Of a stretch of 64,000 nt of DNA, positions 35,956-50,160 are shown in pieces. A program made the translations under genes and the position numbers. Source of the stretch: Wuchereria bancrofti (lineage: Eukaryota; Nematoda; Chromadorea; Rhabditida; Onchocercidae); assembly GCA_005281725.1 (NCBI GenBank), contig SSBO01000001.1, positions 5,936,399-6,000,398 on the forward strand, written 5' to 3'. Position 1 is the stretch's first letter. Each line of letters opens with the position of its first letter. Below the pieces are notes generated by a model, which was given only the letters and a program-made list of their open reading frames with translations, was not told where the DNA came from and searched no databases.

Positions 35956-38900
35956 CATCATAACACAACCCTTTCTGTTCGCTAACATCCGCTCAGCACT
36001 TCACAACACACCCACAATTGGTGGTACATATGATGAGGAAAGATGAATTGGATAGCGATCTGAACAGATCGATCAAGCGGGGTGAGGGAGGGAGCAAGGG
36101 AAAGAGAAAGGGGAAGAATGGGCCATCCTCATCGATACGCTCTTCTACCGGTCCTCGTCGTTGTCACCGCCAACCGTTAAACCTATCTGTAACTGTTCGC
36201 ACCATTTTCTGCTTCTCGTTTGCTTCTGCACAGCTTGTGGCTATTTTTCGTCCACTGGCTATTGAAACATGTCATGTGTGAGTGTGTTCTCGACATATGA
36301 CCTCCAACAAATCACCATAAAGAAATTGCCAAAGCCAACATAACAGACAATCTTGTATCTCACTCTTATTTGAGCAAAAATTATGCAAGAAAAGCCTCAA
36401 AGGAATCCATTTTAAGATATTTCAAATAAACACACTGTTGCAGAAGTATTCTGCTCACACGCAAAAAAGTCTTCAACGTTCACAAATAAGTATCGAAAAA
36501 TGATGAAGTGGCAAACCTCATCCGAACTCTGTTGTGACTGATTTCATTGAAGATTGATTTCATTTAAAGAAGTCAAATTAGCGAGTGAGAGATCGTCATT
36601 AGCTGGCCCCTTCTGAAATGCGTTGTAACTTGTGACCATTTTCTGAACGCAAAGAAGCACGGTACAACAACAAGGTTCCTATGCTTGCGTAGGCTTCTGG
36701 GGAAGGAATACGATGGAAAGTCCTTGATCTATCCTAAAATCACGACCCTTGAACTGGTGACTCACTTTTCAATTACTCGTTCAGTTACTCGTCGTAAAAC
36801 AGTCAAACGTTACTGTAGCAAACAAAAAAAAAAACATAGAATTTATGAATAAATTCGAAAAAACTAATTATGTAAACTAACAAGATTTTAATTTCTTTAG
36901 AAAAAAAGCATTAAATCAGTTACGAGATGAGTTATTAGCAGCAGTGATGACGACATTAATTTCGCTGGTGACAATAACGGTGACAATGATGGGAAGGAAT
37001 AGCAGTGGAGCAGTAAGATACATTTCTCTTCATCTGATCTCCAGTGCATCTTTTCTCCAGCATATTGTGCTACGATTTCTTCACTTCCACAAAGTGAGAG
37101 AAAAAAGATGGAATAGGGAGCAGCTGAGAGGGAAACGTCTACATATTGTCATACTGAATCAAAAATGAGGTATCACTTTTAATTTCATTTCACTCTTTTA
37201 AATTAAATGTGCATCTAACTTTGTTATCGCTGCTTTACTAAAAACATGGAAGAATAATGATGGAGGCTTTTGATCTGTTCGACAGGTTTCTATAGTGATG
37301 GGAACTCAACACTCAAGTGGAAGAAACAGTTATGAGGATATTCCTTGCAATGTTACCTTTGAGACATTCCGAAGTGAGTCCGAGGATTTGTTCGGATAAT
37401 GAATGACTAAGCAATCGCAAATTTGAATGAATTGATCTTCAGGCTTGATTTGAATTTTGCCCTGTTTCTGAGAAGTGACAGAGACATTTGGCGGTGATAA
37501 TTATAACAGTGTTGATCATAAGAATACTCAGTGATAAATATACCTATGATAATAGTGGTGATGTGGAGAACAATAATGTGTCTTAATAATAAAACAATCG
37601 TTATTTCATTCTTCAATTAAAGAAAAATAAGAAAAAAGGAGAATTTTCCTTTGCCTTCTGGAAATATATTATTTTCCAACGTGAAAGTTATTGAAAAGTA
37701 ATTTGGGTAATTCGCATCAAAATTTATCAGTCGCTTTTTGAGTTCATCTACTTCCAGTCGTCATGACTTAAGAAAGCTATGTTTTTCATTACGGTTCATC
37801 TCTCAGCACTACTGCTGACCGTGAAATCTATAATCACGATGATGAATGATAATAACGATAATGATGATAATGGTAAGATAATGATAATTGCAAAATATTA
37901 CCAGTGATGACATCATTAGTGAAAAGACCCAAACTGAAAAAGTGCAAAAAACGGAAAAAGAAAGCAGGAGCATCGCAAATTCGGATAAAAGGAGGACAAC
38001 AGGAAGGATTGAAATTTTCCGAGCAGCAGGAAAAAGTTATAATGCAAGGGAGATAGTGAGAGAAAAACGTGAAGAAGTAAAAAACGGACGAGAATGAAAG
38101 CCTCAGAAACTAACAGAAATGAAAGACTTAGAAAAAAGTGAAAGATCCGAAATTTAACAAGCACAAAGTGCAATCAAATTATTGAAAAACTGCTTCAAAA
38201 GAGCGACCAACTTGTGAGGCACAGACTGGCAGTAAAATGAAGTGAAGCGCAAGTCAACCGAAATATATATCATGTCAGATACCTGAAACGGGATCAGGAC
38301 GGATATACCGGTGCTTAAGTAGAAATAATGAGAAAGTATGCAATGGGGGCCTTTGTCAGCGAGGACAACTGAACACAAAAGTACAGATTCAGTGCATTGA
38401 GTCTCTTAAAGCAACTTTTTTACAAATGTTATAGAAATACATTTTTGAGGAGAGAGTCAAACGGAAAGTAATTTCGTGAACAGTCATCCAAATGTCTGTC
38501 ATTCATTACCAACGCATTATTTACATATACAAATACTTCAAAAAAGATTTCAACATAAACCATATGGCTGAAAAGAGATCAAGGCAACCAATCAGTGAAC
38601 ACTTTGACCATTTGATTGATTGAGGTCGAAGTTCAGGATAAACAGAAAGAAAAATCATAATGTAGCCGAATTAATGATTTTTTTTGATGATTTGAAAACA
38701 AGCGAATGGCTCACTAGTTTACAAAATCAGTAAGGTTTTCTTGGAGCAATCAATTGAATCTTTCACTGCTGTCCTTGTCAGTGACAAATGTTTTTGAGTA
38801 AGAAGATAATGGCAAAAGGCAGGAATTATTAGCTATGAGAGAAGCGAGATCATCTGTATGGTATATAAACAATTTGAAAATATAACTGTGTACGACTCAG

Positions 38901-40699
38901 ACAGAAAGCCAAACATATATTGCATCGGATTTTGCAGACTCCTACCAATGGTACATATTAATGAAGTCTATAATGGATGGATGGCTGATTGGAGGATACG
39001 GGCGCTGATGACCACTTTAGCACAAACGAGAAGCATTCGTTACTACTACTACCAGGCATTGTTATTGAGTAGTGAAATGAGTCTTGGGCTTATACTATAT
39101 TGTCCTCTTTGTGCACGATGGAAACTTTGCTGATAGAATCAGTAATTTACAGACGAATAGACGTGAATTGATAGTAAAGCAGTATCACGGATTACTAAAT
39201 TCACGACGTGAATAAAGTGAAATTTAAATAAATGCTTTTTTTGAACTGTTTTCTGTAAAGAGTGCAATCACATTAAAAAAAATGCAAAAATGACCATAAG
39301 TTTAAAAATTCAATTTCAAAATAAAGGTATTCGTTGTTCGAGAATTCTCAACTTTCAATTCCTCACATTTATTTCCCACGTTTTCGAGTTTCTGCTTAGC
39401 TGTTCTATTCTTGAAACATCTGCTGTGACAAGAATACTTATTTTTTAACTAAATGTGTAGGAACAGCAAAATGTGAACATCATCTCTAGACTATTCATAC
39501 AATCTTTCCTATTATAATAGTTTGAGTTTCAGTTGAATATCGAAAAAAGAATTTATGAAAATACCAGTAACTTCTAAACCCTAGAAAAGTAACGAGTGAG
39601 TAAGTTGAAGTTAATGTGATCTTATAGAATAGTTCACGTTATCCTCTTGCACAATGTACTTGGGTGGGTTTCAGAAGAGACTTCATTTCTTCTGGGAGAT
39701 AGCAATGAATCAAACTACAGCAGGTCGATCCGAAATGATAAAACGTTCACATAATTTAAAGTGCTAAAGTAGATAAAATTAATTTGTTTCTAAACACGCA
39801 GACAGCACTGTTCAATATCCGCTGAAATTTGTGCAGGATATATATCCTGTTGATTCGCTGATTCGGTTCGCTATCTGGCCATACAAAAATTCTTGGTGAT
39901 AAAAAACTTTAAGCCGTTCATTGGTGATAACAAAATCATGTTAAACCTAAAAAGTCGAAATTCAGAAATTTAAAAAAGAGAAAGAAAACAATATCTTGAT
40001 GAATTTAAAAATATATAAAACATTGTGCAGAACAGTGTAATTGCATTATATAAATGTTACTGTAAGCAGATGATTTTATTAGAAAGAAAACGAAAAATAT
40101 ATGAAGAAGTAAAATGCAACATTGGCAGTATTAGCAAATAGAATTTGAGGTATTTCTAATAACATTAAGCAATTATATCTTTTCCTGTAGTGGAAAATTA
40201 GGGACAAAACATTCATACAATAATTTATTTCCTCCATCAGAATTTAAGAAGTTTCGAATTCTAAAAGCTAATGAAGAGGAATTAATGTTGAAATAAAAGA
40301 TAATAAAGGGATTGGCGCCGAAGTACTAATCCGAATCCGATAAACTTAAAATGATGTTTCTTAAAGCACTGAGTCATAAGTTAGTGATAAACTGTCGATG
40401 TCTACAAATGATACCGTAGTGAAATCAAGCACTGTTACTCAGCTCAGTGAGATCCTCTATCTAGGAACTGCACAACTAGCACTGCCATATTGTTGTTAAC
40501 ATGATATTATTAGAAGTGTTGGAGAGAAGTTCCACATCAACGGCAGCCAACAGCAGTAGTGGACGAAGGTCACACAAAGCGGCGCTGATGGACTTTTGTG
40601 CTGTTCCTCCACAACCCTAATCTCATTGACCCCTCCACTCATTCAGCTGCACTTGCGCTCCTCGCGAGATATTCCACCAAAAATGACATACCACTATCA

Positions 40700-40746
40700 C
40701 ACATACGTACACACACATACGGACACACAGACACACACACATACAT
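40700..40746. repeat. (CA)n/(ACAT)n imperfect microsatellite
   Basis: CACACATACG and ACACACAGAC-type units in a row, in a locally GC-richer patch. Confidence 0.8.
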
Positions 40747-41962
40747 AGATGAGCCGACAAAAAATGATGCTGCTAGCGAAAACATACACACTACTGCAAT
40801 GGTCAACAGTGACGGATGGAGATGCAGCGGAGCGGAGTAAGGGGACGTTCTTATTCTCGACTGAGAGTCAAGCAAGCCGTGAATTGCTGGTGTGACGCTG
40901 ACTGTAGCAAAATGAAATGGAAATGGTGAGGAAGTATATATTAATTGCTCTCAACTCTTTTCTGTTCGAACAAGACAAAAATTTATCCTAATAAATTTTC
41001 TCTTCCAAAACTATTCTCCAAATTACCGCATTTGCAAATCACAGGTAAACACATCGCGAGCTTTCAGAACGCTTTCTTTAAATTGTGTTCAGAGGACTAA
41101 GCTATATGTGGCTGTATATTTATTCTGCTACTGTTTTCCAGTAGCAGTTTTGCGTCTTCACCAGGTACAATGAAGTATCGGGTATCACAGAGAGGTAAAA
41201 GCAAGAAAGTAGTTGCAAAATCATTTATTCACTTATAAAAAACGGGCGATATATTTATTTAATCTATAGTGGCAACGAACAAAATGCAAATAAAAAAAAT
41301 TGCTAACGTTCGAGTTATAAAAAAAATTGAAATGCCTTCAAAACGGAATGGATCATAAATTTGGTGTAGAAAGTGAAATGCTTCATACATTTCTCTTCTT
41401 CGACCACTCCTCTCACACCAATGGATTTCATCGACAAAACTTTTTCTATCTTTAATATCATCACAACAGCGCCATCTAAACTGTAAATAGCACTCAATGG
41501 ATTTATTTATTCACCGGATGAAATGGATTAGATACACTGCCTCAAATCAAATTTTGATTCATCACTAACCCAAAGTAGTAAATAGTTTTGTCTAATGCAA
41601 AATTAGCCATTACAATTCGTAACAAAATATCTTTCTCCCTCTCTAATTCGAGCAATGAAGCTTTGCTTCCTTTTTTTTTGAAAATATTTTTGAAAATTGA
41701 AAAAAGCGATGGAAATGAGAATTTCTGTTTAAAAATGCCATTTGGAAAGTGTAATGTAAGTGTCAATGGAATAACAAATAATTCCACTCTAAGCGCACTT
41801 TCAGTTAGAAAATCTCAAAATCGCAGCCAAAATCTCCAATAAACTATAATGAAAACAATGATTATATAGCGCAATTAAAGTCTTTGTTCCATGTAGAAAT
41901 CAGCTTATTTGCTACTGCTTTATGACTTAACGCTTCATTATTGTTAAATAATTCATCCAGAC

Positions 41963-41980
41963 GAAGTTGTATACAACTTC
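41963..41980. repeat. perfect 18-bp palindrome
   Basis: GAAGTTGTATACAACTTC reads the same on both strands with no spacer. A candidate site for a dimeric DNA-binding protein or a cruciform. Confidence 0.85.
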
Positions 41981-43780
41981 CAAATATGAATTACTCGAGC
42001 ACTATACGGATGCATTTATCTTACTCAATTTAGGTCTATGATATTATGATTCTAATTTCTCAGAAAAGTCAATTAGGATGGTAAAATGCTCATTAGAAAG
42101 TTATTATGACCATACATATAATTGAAAAGCTAGGATGAAGGATTAGTAAAATAAGCTTTATTTATACTCCTTTGAACTGAGGTTATGTCGAAGGGAACAT
42201 TGATATCAGTTCTACTTTAATTTGTTGCACATATCAATTGGTATCTGCTTCACATTCTGGCTGATAACATTTTAGATAGTATTATTGCAAATTAACTATA
42301 AAATAAGTGAACTGATCCGTTCCGAATCCGAAAATCGATTTAGAAAGGTATGACCAACTCTTCACTTCATATTCTAATCATCTGCAAGGATGAAGAATTA
42401 GTACAAAAAGCTTTTTTTTTGTTTTCAAGAGAAATGCGCAAATAGTCCCTTCTTCAAGCTTTGTTCTCAGCATTTCACATACATTTTTCATAAAGCCATT
42501 TCCATGACTACACGATACTGCAATGAAAAGACTGTAGACTGTTGAGCTTACTAATGTCTAAATCGGCCAAGTGTCTATCTTGGAAGTCTACCATACCAGC
42601 TCTCATTATTTTGTATTTGTTTATCTCTTGCTTTTTTCAATCCACTGATTGCGGTACTTCTGATCTCTTTCTGTCACAAAACAGAACAGCTGCTTCAGTT
42701 TTCCGGCTCTCCTTATAGCCTTTCTTACTTACGTTGTTTCGGCCAAGCTTGTTGAGTTTAGCTGATCTAGTTTTGTATTCCTTCTATATATTAAAAGGCC
42801 TGTGCGCTTTTCCAATTTTTAGACACCAGCATTTTTTGTCCTTTTTTCCTTTTTTTTTCTTTTTTTTTAATTAGGTTTTATTTTTAACACCGTTTTAGCG
42901 GGCACACATCCTTTACGGGATTGATTAGGGATTGATTTCGCAATCCTCACTTGAGTCTTCATTTGTTACCTTTTTATAACTAATCCTGTTGTCATCTGAA
43001 GTCATGCTTATCGCCAACCCCTGTTTTTCATAATAATAAAACCGAACATTTACAGCTCAAATGTGTGTATTTCTTGCTATTAAAACTTAATGACACAACA
43101 CTGACAAGTGTATGTCCCATCACGGACTGTCATGTTCAATATTTCAACCAACTTGCTGTCCACACTTAATTATCTTTTTAAGCATAGGTAGCTTTGGTTA
43201 TGGTCATTTTTCCATAGGTAGCTTTAGTTATCCAGTTTATTATTTCGGTATGGGAAATTCGTTTCCCGGTTCACGTTAAAAAAAGTCCATGCTATGAATT
43301 ATCAAATTCTAATAATATTGCACATATTTGACGTTTGCATCGATCCTTCACACTTTAACATCAAACATTTAACAACAAGACGAATCAGCAAAAGCAATCC
43401 GCGTAAGACTTAATGTCAAGAATCGACTATCAAAATTAAATCAAACTTGGTTATCTCTTACGTAACAAAATAGTAAGAGGTATATTTCTATCATCGATCT
43501 CAACGACTTGATAAGAAGCGCAAGAATCTGAAAAACGGTTTAGATTTCAGGACGACACTGAAGCAAACTGGAATAAGAGCGCAAATAAATCTCACAAGGC
43601 TTAAATAATGAAATGTAATGATAGAAAACATGAAGTCGTGAAGATGTGAGAGAACAACAAAAACAGAGCATTCGCTGGATATGATAGGATATGAATTGAT
43701 TAAAGTGAAGCGAAGAAAAATGAATTTAACTGTGAAAGGAAACAGAGAGAAGCATATGAATGTTGTTGTGATACAAACAG

Positions 43781-43900
43781 GTTGCAGCTTTTCCTTCTGC
43801 TGATACAGGTGTTGCACAAATGCATCCCGGGGTAGTTACGAGACGGGGGAATTACAAACGAGCATATGCGCGTTTGCAGGACCAATTAAAGGAATTGCCG
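43781..43900 (+). other. exon-like segment with splice sites (plus strand)
   Basis: Acceptor ATACAAACAG before 43781 and donor CCG|GTAACT after 43900 enclose 40 open codons in phase 0 (contains GNYKRAYARLQDQLKELP, with ATG at codon 14). The frame stays open to 43960. The opposite strand over 43858-44005 is also open with possible splice sites, so strand is undecided. Composition is GC-richer than the surroundings. No family recognised. Confidence 0.25.
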
Positions 43901-44678
43901 GTAACTTCAATTCGGATTTCCACTTTTACCATGGCTGGATTCTTTCCACAAGCAAAGTAGGCGACACGTCTCCCATAATTTTTAATTGAGACAAGTAGCT
44001 AACAATGTGGGCAGGATATGTTCAATGAAAAAGCCATTAAAGCCATTGGGAATAGCATCAAATGATTATAAGCAATGAAATGAGCTTTGAATAGCTTCTG
44101 CGATCGGCATGGATTTATGTTTCTGACTGAATAATAATTGATGCTTGTTGTAAACATCAGAAGACCAAGGCTCTGATTCCTTTATTTTGCATGAATCTTA
44201 CACCAATCAGTCATAAACTTCCATCGCAATAACAAACTGAAAATATCGAATTTTACAATTGCAATTATTGCTTCATTGTAGTTCAGAATCTTCTTTTTTA
44301 ATGCTAACATAATGCAAAAGTGCTTTGATCGATGAAATACTTCATATTTTCCTACCTAAAGCAAGACAAGTCTCAATTAATTTACTCAAAATGTAATGAA
44401 AAAGAATTTTTCAATTATCATTCGGTGAAGAATGATGTAATTTGAGAAAACGAGGCAAAAAAAGCCATTTCGCCTGCCGTCTTTGCACTCCTTCGTTTGA
44501 GAAATTTCCTCTTGTACAGAGAACAGGGCGTTCTACGAGAAAGTTGTCGCTGATAAAAGGAAATTCCGTTAGAACTGAACAAGTCAAAATTGATGAATGG
44601 TAATGCCTATGTGATAAAACTGGGAATTTTAAGAAATTTTTTTATCAGTGAAAGATTACTGTATCGTTCAGTGCAGAG

Positions 44679-44702
44679 AGAGAGAGGAAGAAAGAGAGAG
44701 AG
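44679..44702. repeat. (AG)n microsatellite, interrupted
   Basis: AGAGAGAGAGAGG followed by AAGAAAGAGAGAGAGA. Confidence 0.85.
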
Positions 44703-45946
44703 ATTGGGAAAAGGCCTCAGATCTAACTGAACTGACTCTACATCTGAACTTCAAGTAAAAATCTATTTTTAATTCGGTAAAGGCGAAAAAAAAAGGTAAG
44801 AATGTGATTTCACTGACAAGAACTATCTGTATTGGATCAGTAAGACACTAATGGACACGTCATATTTCCTCTATACCAGTTAGGCTCGAATTGTTGGAAA
44901 TTGTTCTGACATAAAAGGAATAGTTTAGCTTTTTGCTGAATACTGAAATTTCTGAAGCAAAGATAATAAATATTTCTTGGGATACTGTTTGAGATATCGA
45001 TCTATTCATAAATACAGTTTTAACATGCTGTATAAACTACAATTGAGGCAAATAACTGAATACAGCAGTAGTTATAGCAACAACAATAGTTATAGCTAAT
45101 GTTGGAGGAGTGACATCTGGCGCACTAGTTGTAACCTCTGACCTTTTGTTGTTGTTTTTTACAATATTGAATTGATCGGTTCCCGTGCACTACTCTAATA
45201 TAACATATGCTCCATACTATATTAGTAATTTTCTTTTCTTTTTTCCATAATAGTGAAGATATTCTCCAACAAAAAGCTATTATTTTTGCCGATATTTCAT
45301 TACGCAGTTTCCTTTCCTAGTACCATCGGTTATTTTGTCGGTCTATTTATCAGTTGAAATGATTGCTTGCGACTTCGTAATCTTCCTTTTCCACACCACT
45401 ATTACATTCGTTAGTTTATCCGCGCAACTGTCGTGTCAATGAATGATGACCATATTCAATGATATCTTACCCGTAAAACTAATTTGCCTAAAATTGAATG
45501 AAATAAAATCATTTTAGGAACAACTTCATTCTGAGGAATTCAAGTAGTGACGTTTGGTTAAGCTCTTATCACAGAGATCTACTATTTGAGATCTTTTTTA
45601 AATTTTGCTCTTTCTTTCCTCCTTTGCATTTTCCCCTTCATTTTTTCCTTCTTCACACACTCAATTTACTCGAAGTGAGCGCAAAACAGATTTTTATGAA
45701 TTTGAATTTATAAGGAAATTCATAAATTTCAAATTGTACCCAATATTTATTTTGGAGCAGTATAAAATGTTAACAAAAAGATAGGAAAAAGAAGTACAGG
45801 TGAATCACATGCTATTATAGTTTCCCCGTTGCTATTTCCCGTTCTTTGCAGTAAATTTACCCTGTTACACTCTATTTCCCATTTCTAGTAGTACACGTTT
45901 CATCATTTCTCGCATGATTTCTCGCATGATGGTGGTAACAAGGACA

Positions 45947-45979
45947 TCCATAAATTTATGAAGTGAATAAATTTATGGA
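45947..45979. repeat. perfect 12-bp inverted repeat, 9-base loop
   Basis: TCCATAAATTTA (45947-45958) and TAAATTTATGGA (45968-45979) are exact complements. AT-rich stem. Confidence 0.85.
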
Positions 45980-46724
45980 ACGCATTTTGCACATTGATAA
46001 TGTAATTCTTACCTTCACTAACTTTAATTAAACCTCTTTTCTTCATCGTTTCTTCAATTTTTCTTTCATTTTTCAATTACTCTTTCTACTTTTTAACTTT
46101 GCTTTTTATTTCAAAGTTCACTGATAGCCAAACAATTCCAGTTACTGTGGAAGGTTGCATTAGTTGCGTAGAACGTAGTTTTAGTCTTTTTCATTTCACT
46201 TTTTCGAAAGTTAAAAAGTTTTACATTGGTTCGTCAAATGTGCTCATATTGCTTTTCTAATGAAACGGTGTTTCAGAAAGATAAAGGGAGATTGTTAGAT
46301 TCAAAGAAAGATTTGCATGTTTAGTATATTTAGTCTTCAATGAGTAACGCGGAACTAATATTATTGCGATAAATTACCACAATAAAGCGTATCTTGGTTA
46401 TGACATCAAAACATTTACCATTTAAATTATTACGACTACTATTTAAATTATTCATTTAAGCTTAGGCATCGTTCATTTGTCTTTCCTTTAGTTGTTTTTA
46501 GGAGTTTTAGAAAGATTATCATCGTTTAAGGACTCAATTTAAAAATCAGGATTTAAAATCGCAAAATGCTATATTGGATTACATTTTATTGCTTTCTAAT
46601 TAGAAATTTTGATGTTATAGCATCACACTATATTTAAAGGTAAGAAAAAATTTCTAAGCATATTCTTGGCTTCTGGTGAACGGGGTGGAAAATATTTGTA
46701 TGTGCAGCGGTATTTTAGTGTTAC

Positions 46725-46902
46725 CTGGAATCTTCTTTTGGAATCGGCGTTAATTTCAAACTACTCATATAAGAAGACGTCTTGATGCTATCATACAGGT
46801 AAAATTCAAGTATTTGGTGCATCTTCTCGGAGAGGTACCACTGCATCTGTTCATTTTTGTATGTTGACTTCTGGAAGTGTTTCGGATGTAAGCTTCCAAC
46901 TG
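46725..46902 (-). other. exon-like minus-strand segment, both splice sites
   Basis: Acceptor AATAGTTCAG before 46902 and donor CCAG|GTAACA after 46725 enclose 178 bases open in one frame, about 58 codons (contains NEQMQWYLSEKMHQILEFYL and ends near TPIPKEDS). The plus strand over 46799-46886 is also bounded by usable splice sites, so the strand is not settled. This is the best candidate for a coding exon in the 31.6-kb interval, yet no family is recognised. Confidence 0.28.
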
Positions 46903-49896
46903 CTGAACTATTAGTGAATTGAATGAAAGCTGTTCTCAGTGCATGAAAAATTCAGTTTCTACTTTCTTTCCAATTAGTGGGCTGCCGAACACGAAAATGA
47001 GAAGGAACGAGAGAAATGTGGAATTATTTAAAAAAAATATTTCAGTAAAACATTTTATGAAAGTAATGATTCGAGGGAGTAATTATAGATATTTCAGTTG
47101 CATTTTTTGATAGATTTCGGTGTTAACTCGTAATTTTTCGAGAAAATGGTAGCGAAATTCATTAAGTTGATTAAGTCCGCATGACTTTCCGGAATACTCA
47201 GTAAGCATTGATTAATGACCAAAACAGTTTCCTTTTACTACAGCTAGGTTGCAGATACTTTCTTCACATTTCTGTCACAAGCAAAACTGAAATGCAAGGA
47301 AGCCATTGTGATAATCATAGTTGTTATATGATTGCCGAAGGATAAAAAAATTCGGAATTGAATAGGTCTAAATTGGTTATCATCTGCGCGGTGAAAACTT
47401 TTAACTGCTTTATGAAGTGGAAATAATAAATTATGGAACGATGACTTGCCACACGGTAGTTGTTTCCAGTTTCATTATTTCTTACCTTCACTTGCTATAT
47501 TTGACCTTGTGATGGGTAATTTTAAGCACGAAGCGACTTTTTCTTGTGAGATATTGTGGAAGGGACAGTTTCGATTAAAGTTCATTTGATCAACACATGA
47601 AGCAAAAACAACTATCAACGCTTAAATTGTCAAAAAATAAATTCTTAAATTAGAATCGGGTGAAAAATTGCAAATGTTGAAGAGAAGAAAAAAATGGCAG
47701 GAGACAAAGCGGTTTTCCTATTATTTCGCAAAGATTTAGACCTTTGATATCTTTGTTTTGTAACAAATTTACAAATCTTATTGCTCTCAAAAATTTCAAC
47801 TTTTCACGCTTTTTTTCCAATCTGTTCAATTTCAGAATTTAGCAGAAATGGTGACAGTAAGTGTGGACAATTCTTATTACAACAAGTACCTTCTATTACT
47901 TATTGTAACAATTGTTGATTTCGTAAATTCTCGATGTCTTTTTTTTCTTTCTCTCAACAATTGCTTTTTCATTTTTAGTTCAAAACCGCCCCTGTTTCCT
48001 CTTTCTAATTAATATTCTATAATGAGTGGGAGAAGAATGGAAGCGAATGTTTCTGTTATTCATTCAATACAGATACAATTTTCCTCCCTTATTCATTTTT
48101 TCATCTTTTCGTTCATAGGACAAATAAAATGAACTGCCAAGTACATCTCTGTGGTTCTCTCTCTATCTCTCAGAGAGCGGTCATTAACAACATCTGCTTT
48201 CTTCTATTATACATATTTCATTCTTTTTGATATTGAGAATGACCGCTTTAGGCATGAGTAGCTGCTTTCTTTTAGAGAAAACTTTTGCAAAACAAACTGA
48301 TTTAAATCATTAAAGAAGGGAAGAGAAGATTTCTCATAGTTCTGTGCCAGCGTTATGATGGGATGACTTGTTGGATGAATGAATGATAAAATGAAGTTTA
48401 GAATAAATTTCAGGCCAAGTTGAGATAGATATATCGCTGGTTAAAAGTTTCTCAAGAAGATATCAGTATGCGATTCATTCCTGTCCGAATAAATTCCATG
48501 AAGATATCAACTGCAGCTCTCAGTACCACTGCCATTTCAAACTGTACAATCAACTCTTCAGAAAGCTTAAGAAGTACACCTTCTCTTCCCTATTTTAAAT
48601 TCATTCTGTTTATTCATTGCTGTTATTGCTGAAGACTGAGAGAAAGTAGGGGCAGGAATAATGAAAGGAAAGGAAAAACAGATTCTCAGGAATGAATTCA
48701 AAATATCAAAAATTTGGATCTTTTTGTTCATTTCATCCAATATAATTTTACTACAGGATACTCACTTAATTCTACATAATACCCATGCTTAAAAATTTAT
48801 TAAGAAAAAAATTTAGCATCCGAATCTCATTCTGTTTTTCTCTCAATTTCAAAATATCATAACCACATGACCTCTGATCCAATAAGAAATGATAACTAAA
48901 AAAATATGCATTGATGGGTATATATTTCCGTTATTCTTTTTCGTTGGAGACAAGAATTTTTCTTACAAAGGCAACTTGCATGACTAATTGTTTTTATCAG
49001 ACAACAAATTGCTCTGTTCAAATATTTTATTCAATTTATTTTAATTAATCGCTTCTAAAGGACTCTAATATCATGCCTGAAAGATTAAATAGTAAACGAA
49101 TAAGGTGAAAATTCAAATTACCGGAAATTGTTTTTTTTTATTTGATTACTACTTAATGTCCAAGAAATGCTTGTTGGTAGGCTATACAAAATTTAATGAA
49201 CAGGAAACACAATGAAAGAATTTCATCTTTTGTTGGTTACCATTCGGCATTGAATTTGAAACACTGAAATGAACGCAGTTTTGTCTCTCTTTCGTATTCC
49301 TAGCAGTGGTACCTAAAATTGTTTAAAGTTTCATGAAATATTCATAGTTTGTTGCAAATTTGATGCCTTCATTTTATTTAATCTTTCGAAATCTTTCACT
49401 AACATTTTATTTTACTATCAGTTATTTGTCTTCTTTTTCGTGGAAAAAAGGAGTGTAAAATTCTCAGTGGTTGTAAAACCAAAGTAGTTCTTTCAGTCTA
49501 TCTAGTAGTAAATTAAATTTTTAGGACTGTTTTGCGATTCAGTGTTGTACCACCACCTCCCACGAAGACAGCTGTTTGTTCAACATATTGTCCGTGACTA
49601 ATTTGTTTTAACGTACGTAATAGATAGGCATTTGATGTTTACTGTTTATTAAGTTTCGTTTTAAAAATTTTAAACAAACTTAAAAAAGGTCTTTGTAAGA
49701 TTTAAAGGTCATATTCTTGTCCTGAAATTCAATCCTTGCTTATTTTTTAAAGTAATCTATGAAATTCAATATATTTAGAATTCACTTTAGTAATTTACTA
49801 TCACATAACTAACCATGGACTGTTTATGAGATGCACTGAATTGACCACTTCCTTCTTTTTCCATTCAATTTATTTACTACATCATCTATTTGACCG

Positions 49897-49923
49897 TCTC
49901 TCCCTCTCTCTCTCTCTCTCTCT
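49897..49923. repeat. (TC)n microsatellite
   Basis: Thirteen or so TC units with one interruption. A second TC tract lies about 210 bases downstream. Confidence 0.9.
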
Positions 49924-50134
49924 TCTGTTCATTTGTTGATTTGCAAGTTTGTCAGTTCATCTCTTTCTCTGTCCGTCTATTTCATTGCAGGTGATTTCAT
50001 GTCTGTCCCTCAAACATATGATTGTCACCATACGTACATGTCCATCACATATACCTATCTCATAGTTGAAATGGTTTATATGGATCTGTCATTGCTGCAT
50101 TCGTTGAAATTTTCTTTTCTCTCTTTTTTTTTTC

Positions 50135-50160
50135 TCGCTCTCTCTCTTTCTCTCTCTCTC
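50135..50160. repeat. (TC)n microsatellite, interrupted
   Basis: TCGCTCTCTCTCTTTCTCTC-type run following a T-rich tract. Confidence 0.85.

Larger units (their letters stand above)
33951..37200. other. locally GC-richer, low-complexity segment; no gene recognised
   Basis: Compared with its surroundings this part has more G/C and strong strand asymmetry: ACC-rich (34430-34445, 35870-35955), GGGA-rich (35567-35580, 36085-36115) and a CAG tract. It includes a 12-bp perfect inverted repeat (35141-35176). Such composition fits a promoter/enhancer region or conserved non-coding DNA. An 87-codon frame at 36018-36281 has no family features. Confidence 0.35.
37201..43780. other. no recognised gene
   Basis: AT-rich. 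Contains a purine-rich stretch (about 37920-38130), a CACA/CATA repeat (40700-40746) in a GC-richer patch (40560-40870), and an 18-bp palindrome (41963-41980). Open frames are short and unlike any family I know. Confidence 0.5.
43901..46724. other. no recognised gene
   Basis: AT-rich, with an AG-rich repeat (44679-44702) and a small hairpin-type inverted repeat (45947-45979). Confidence 0.5.

Noticed and set aside
36018..36281. 87-codon plus-strand frame
   Set aside because: Composition follows the local GGGA-rich repeat; no domain, and the end is hydrophobic noise.
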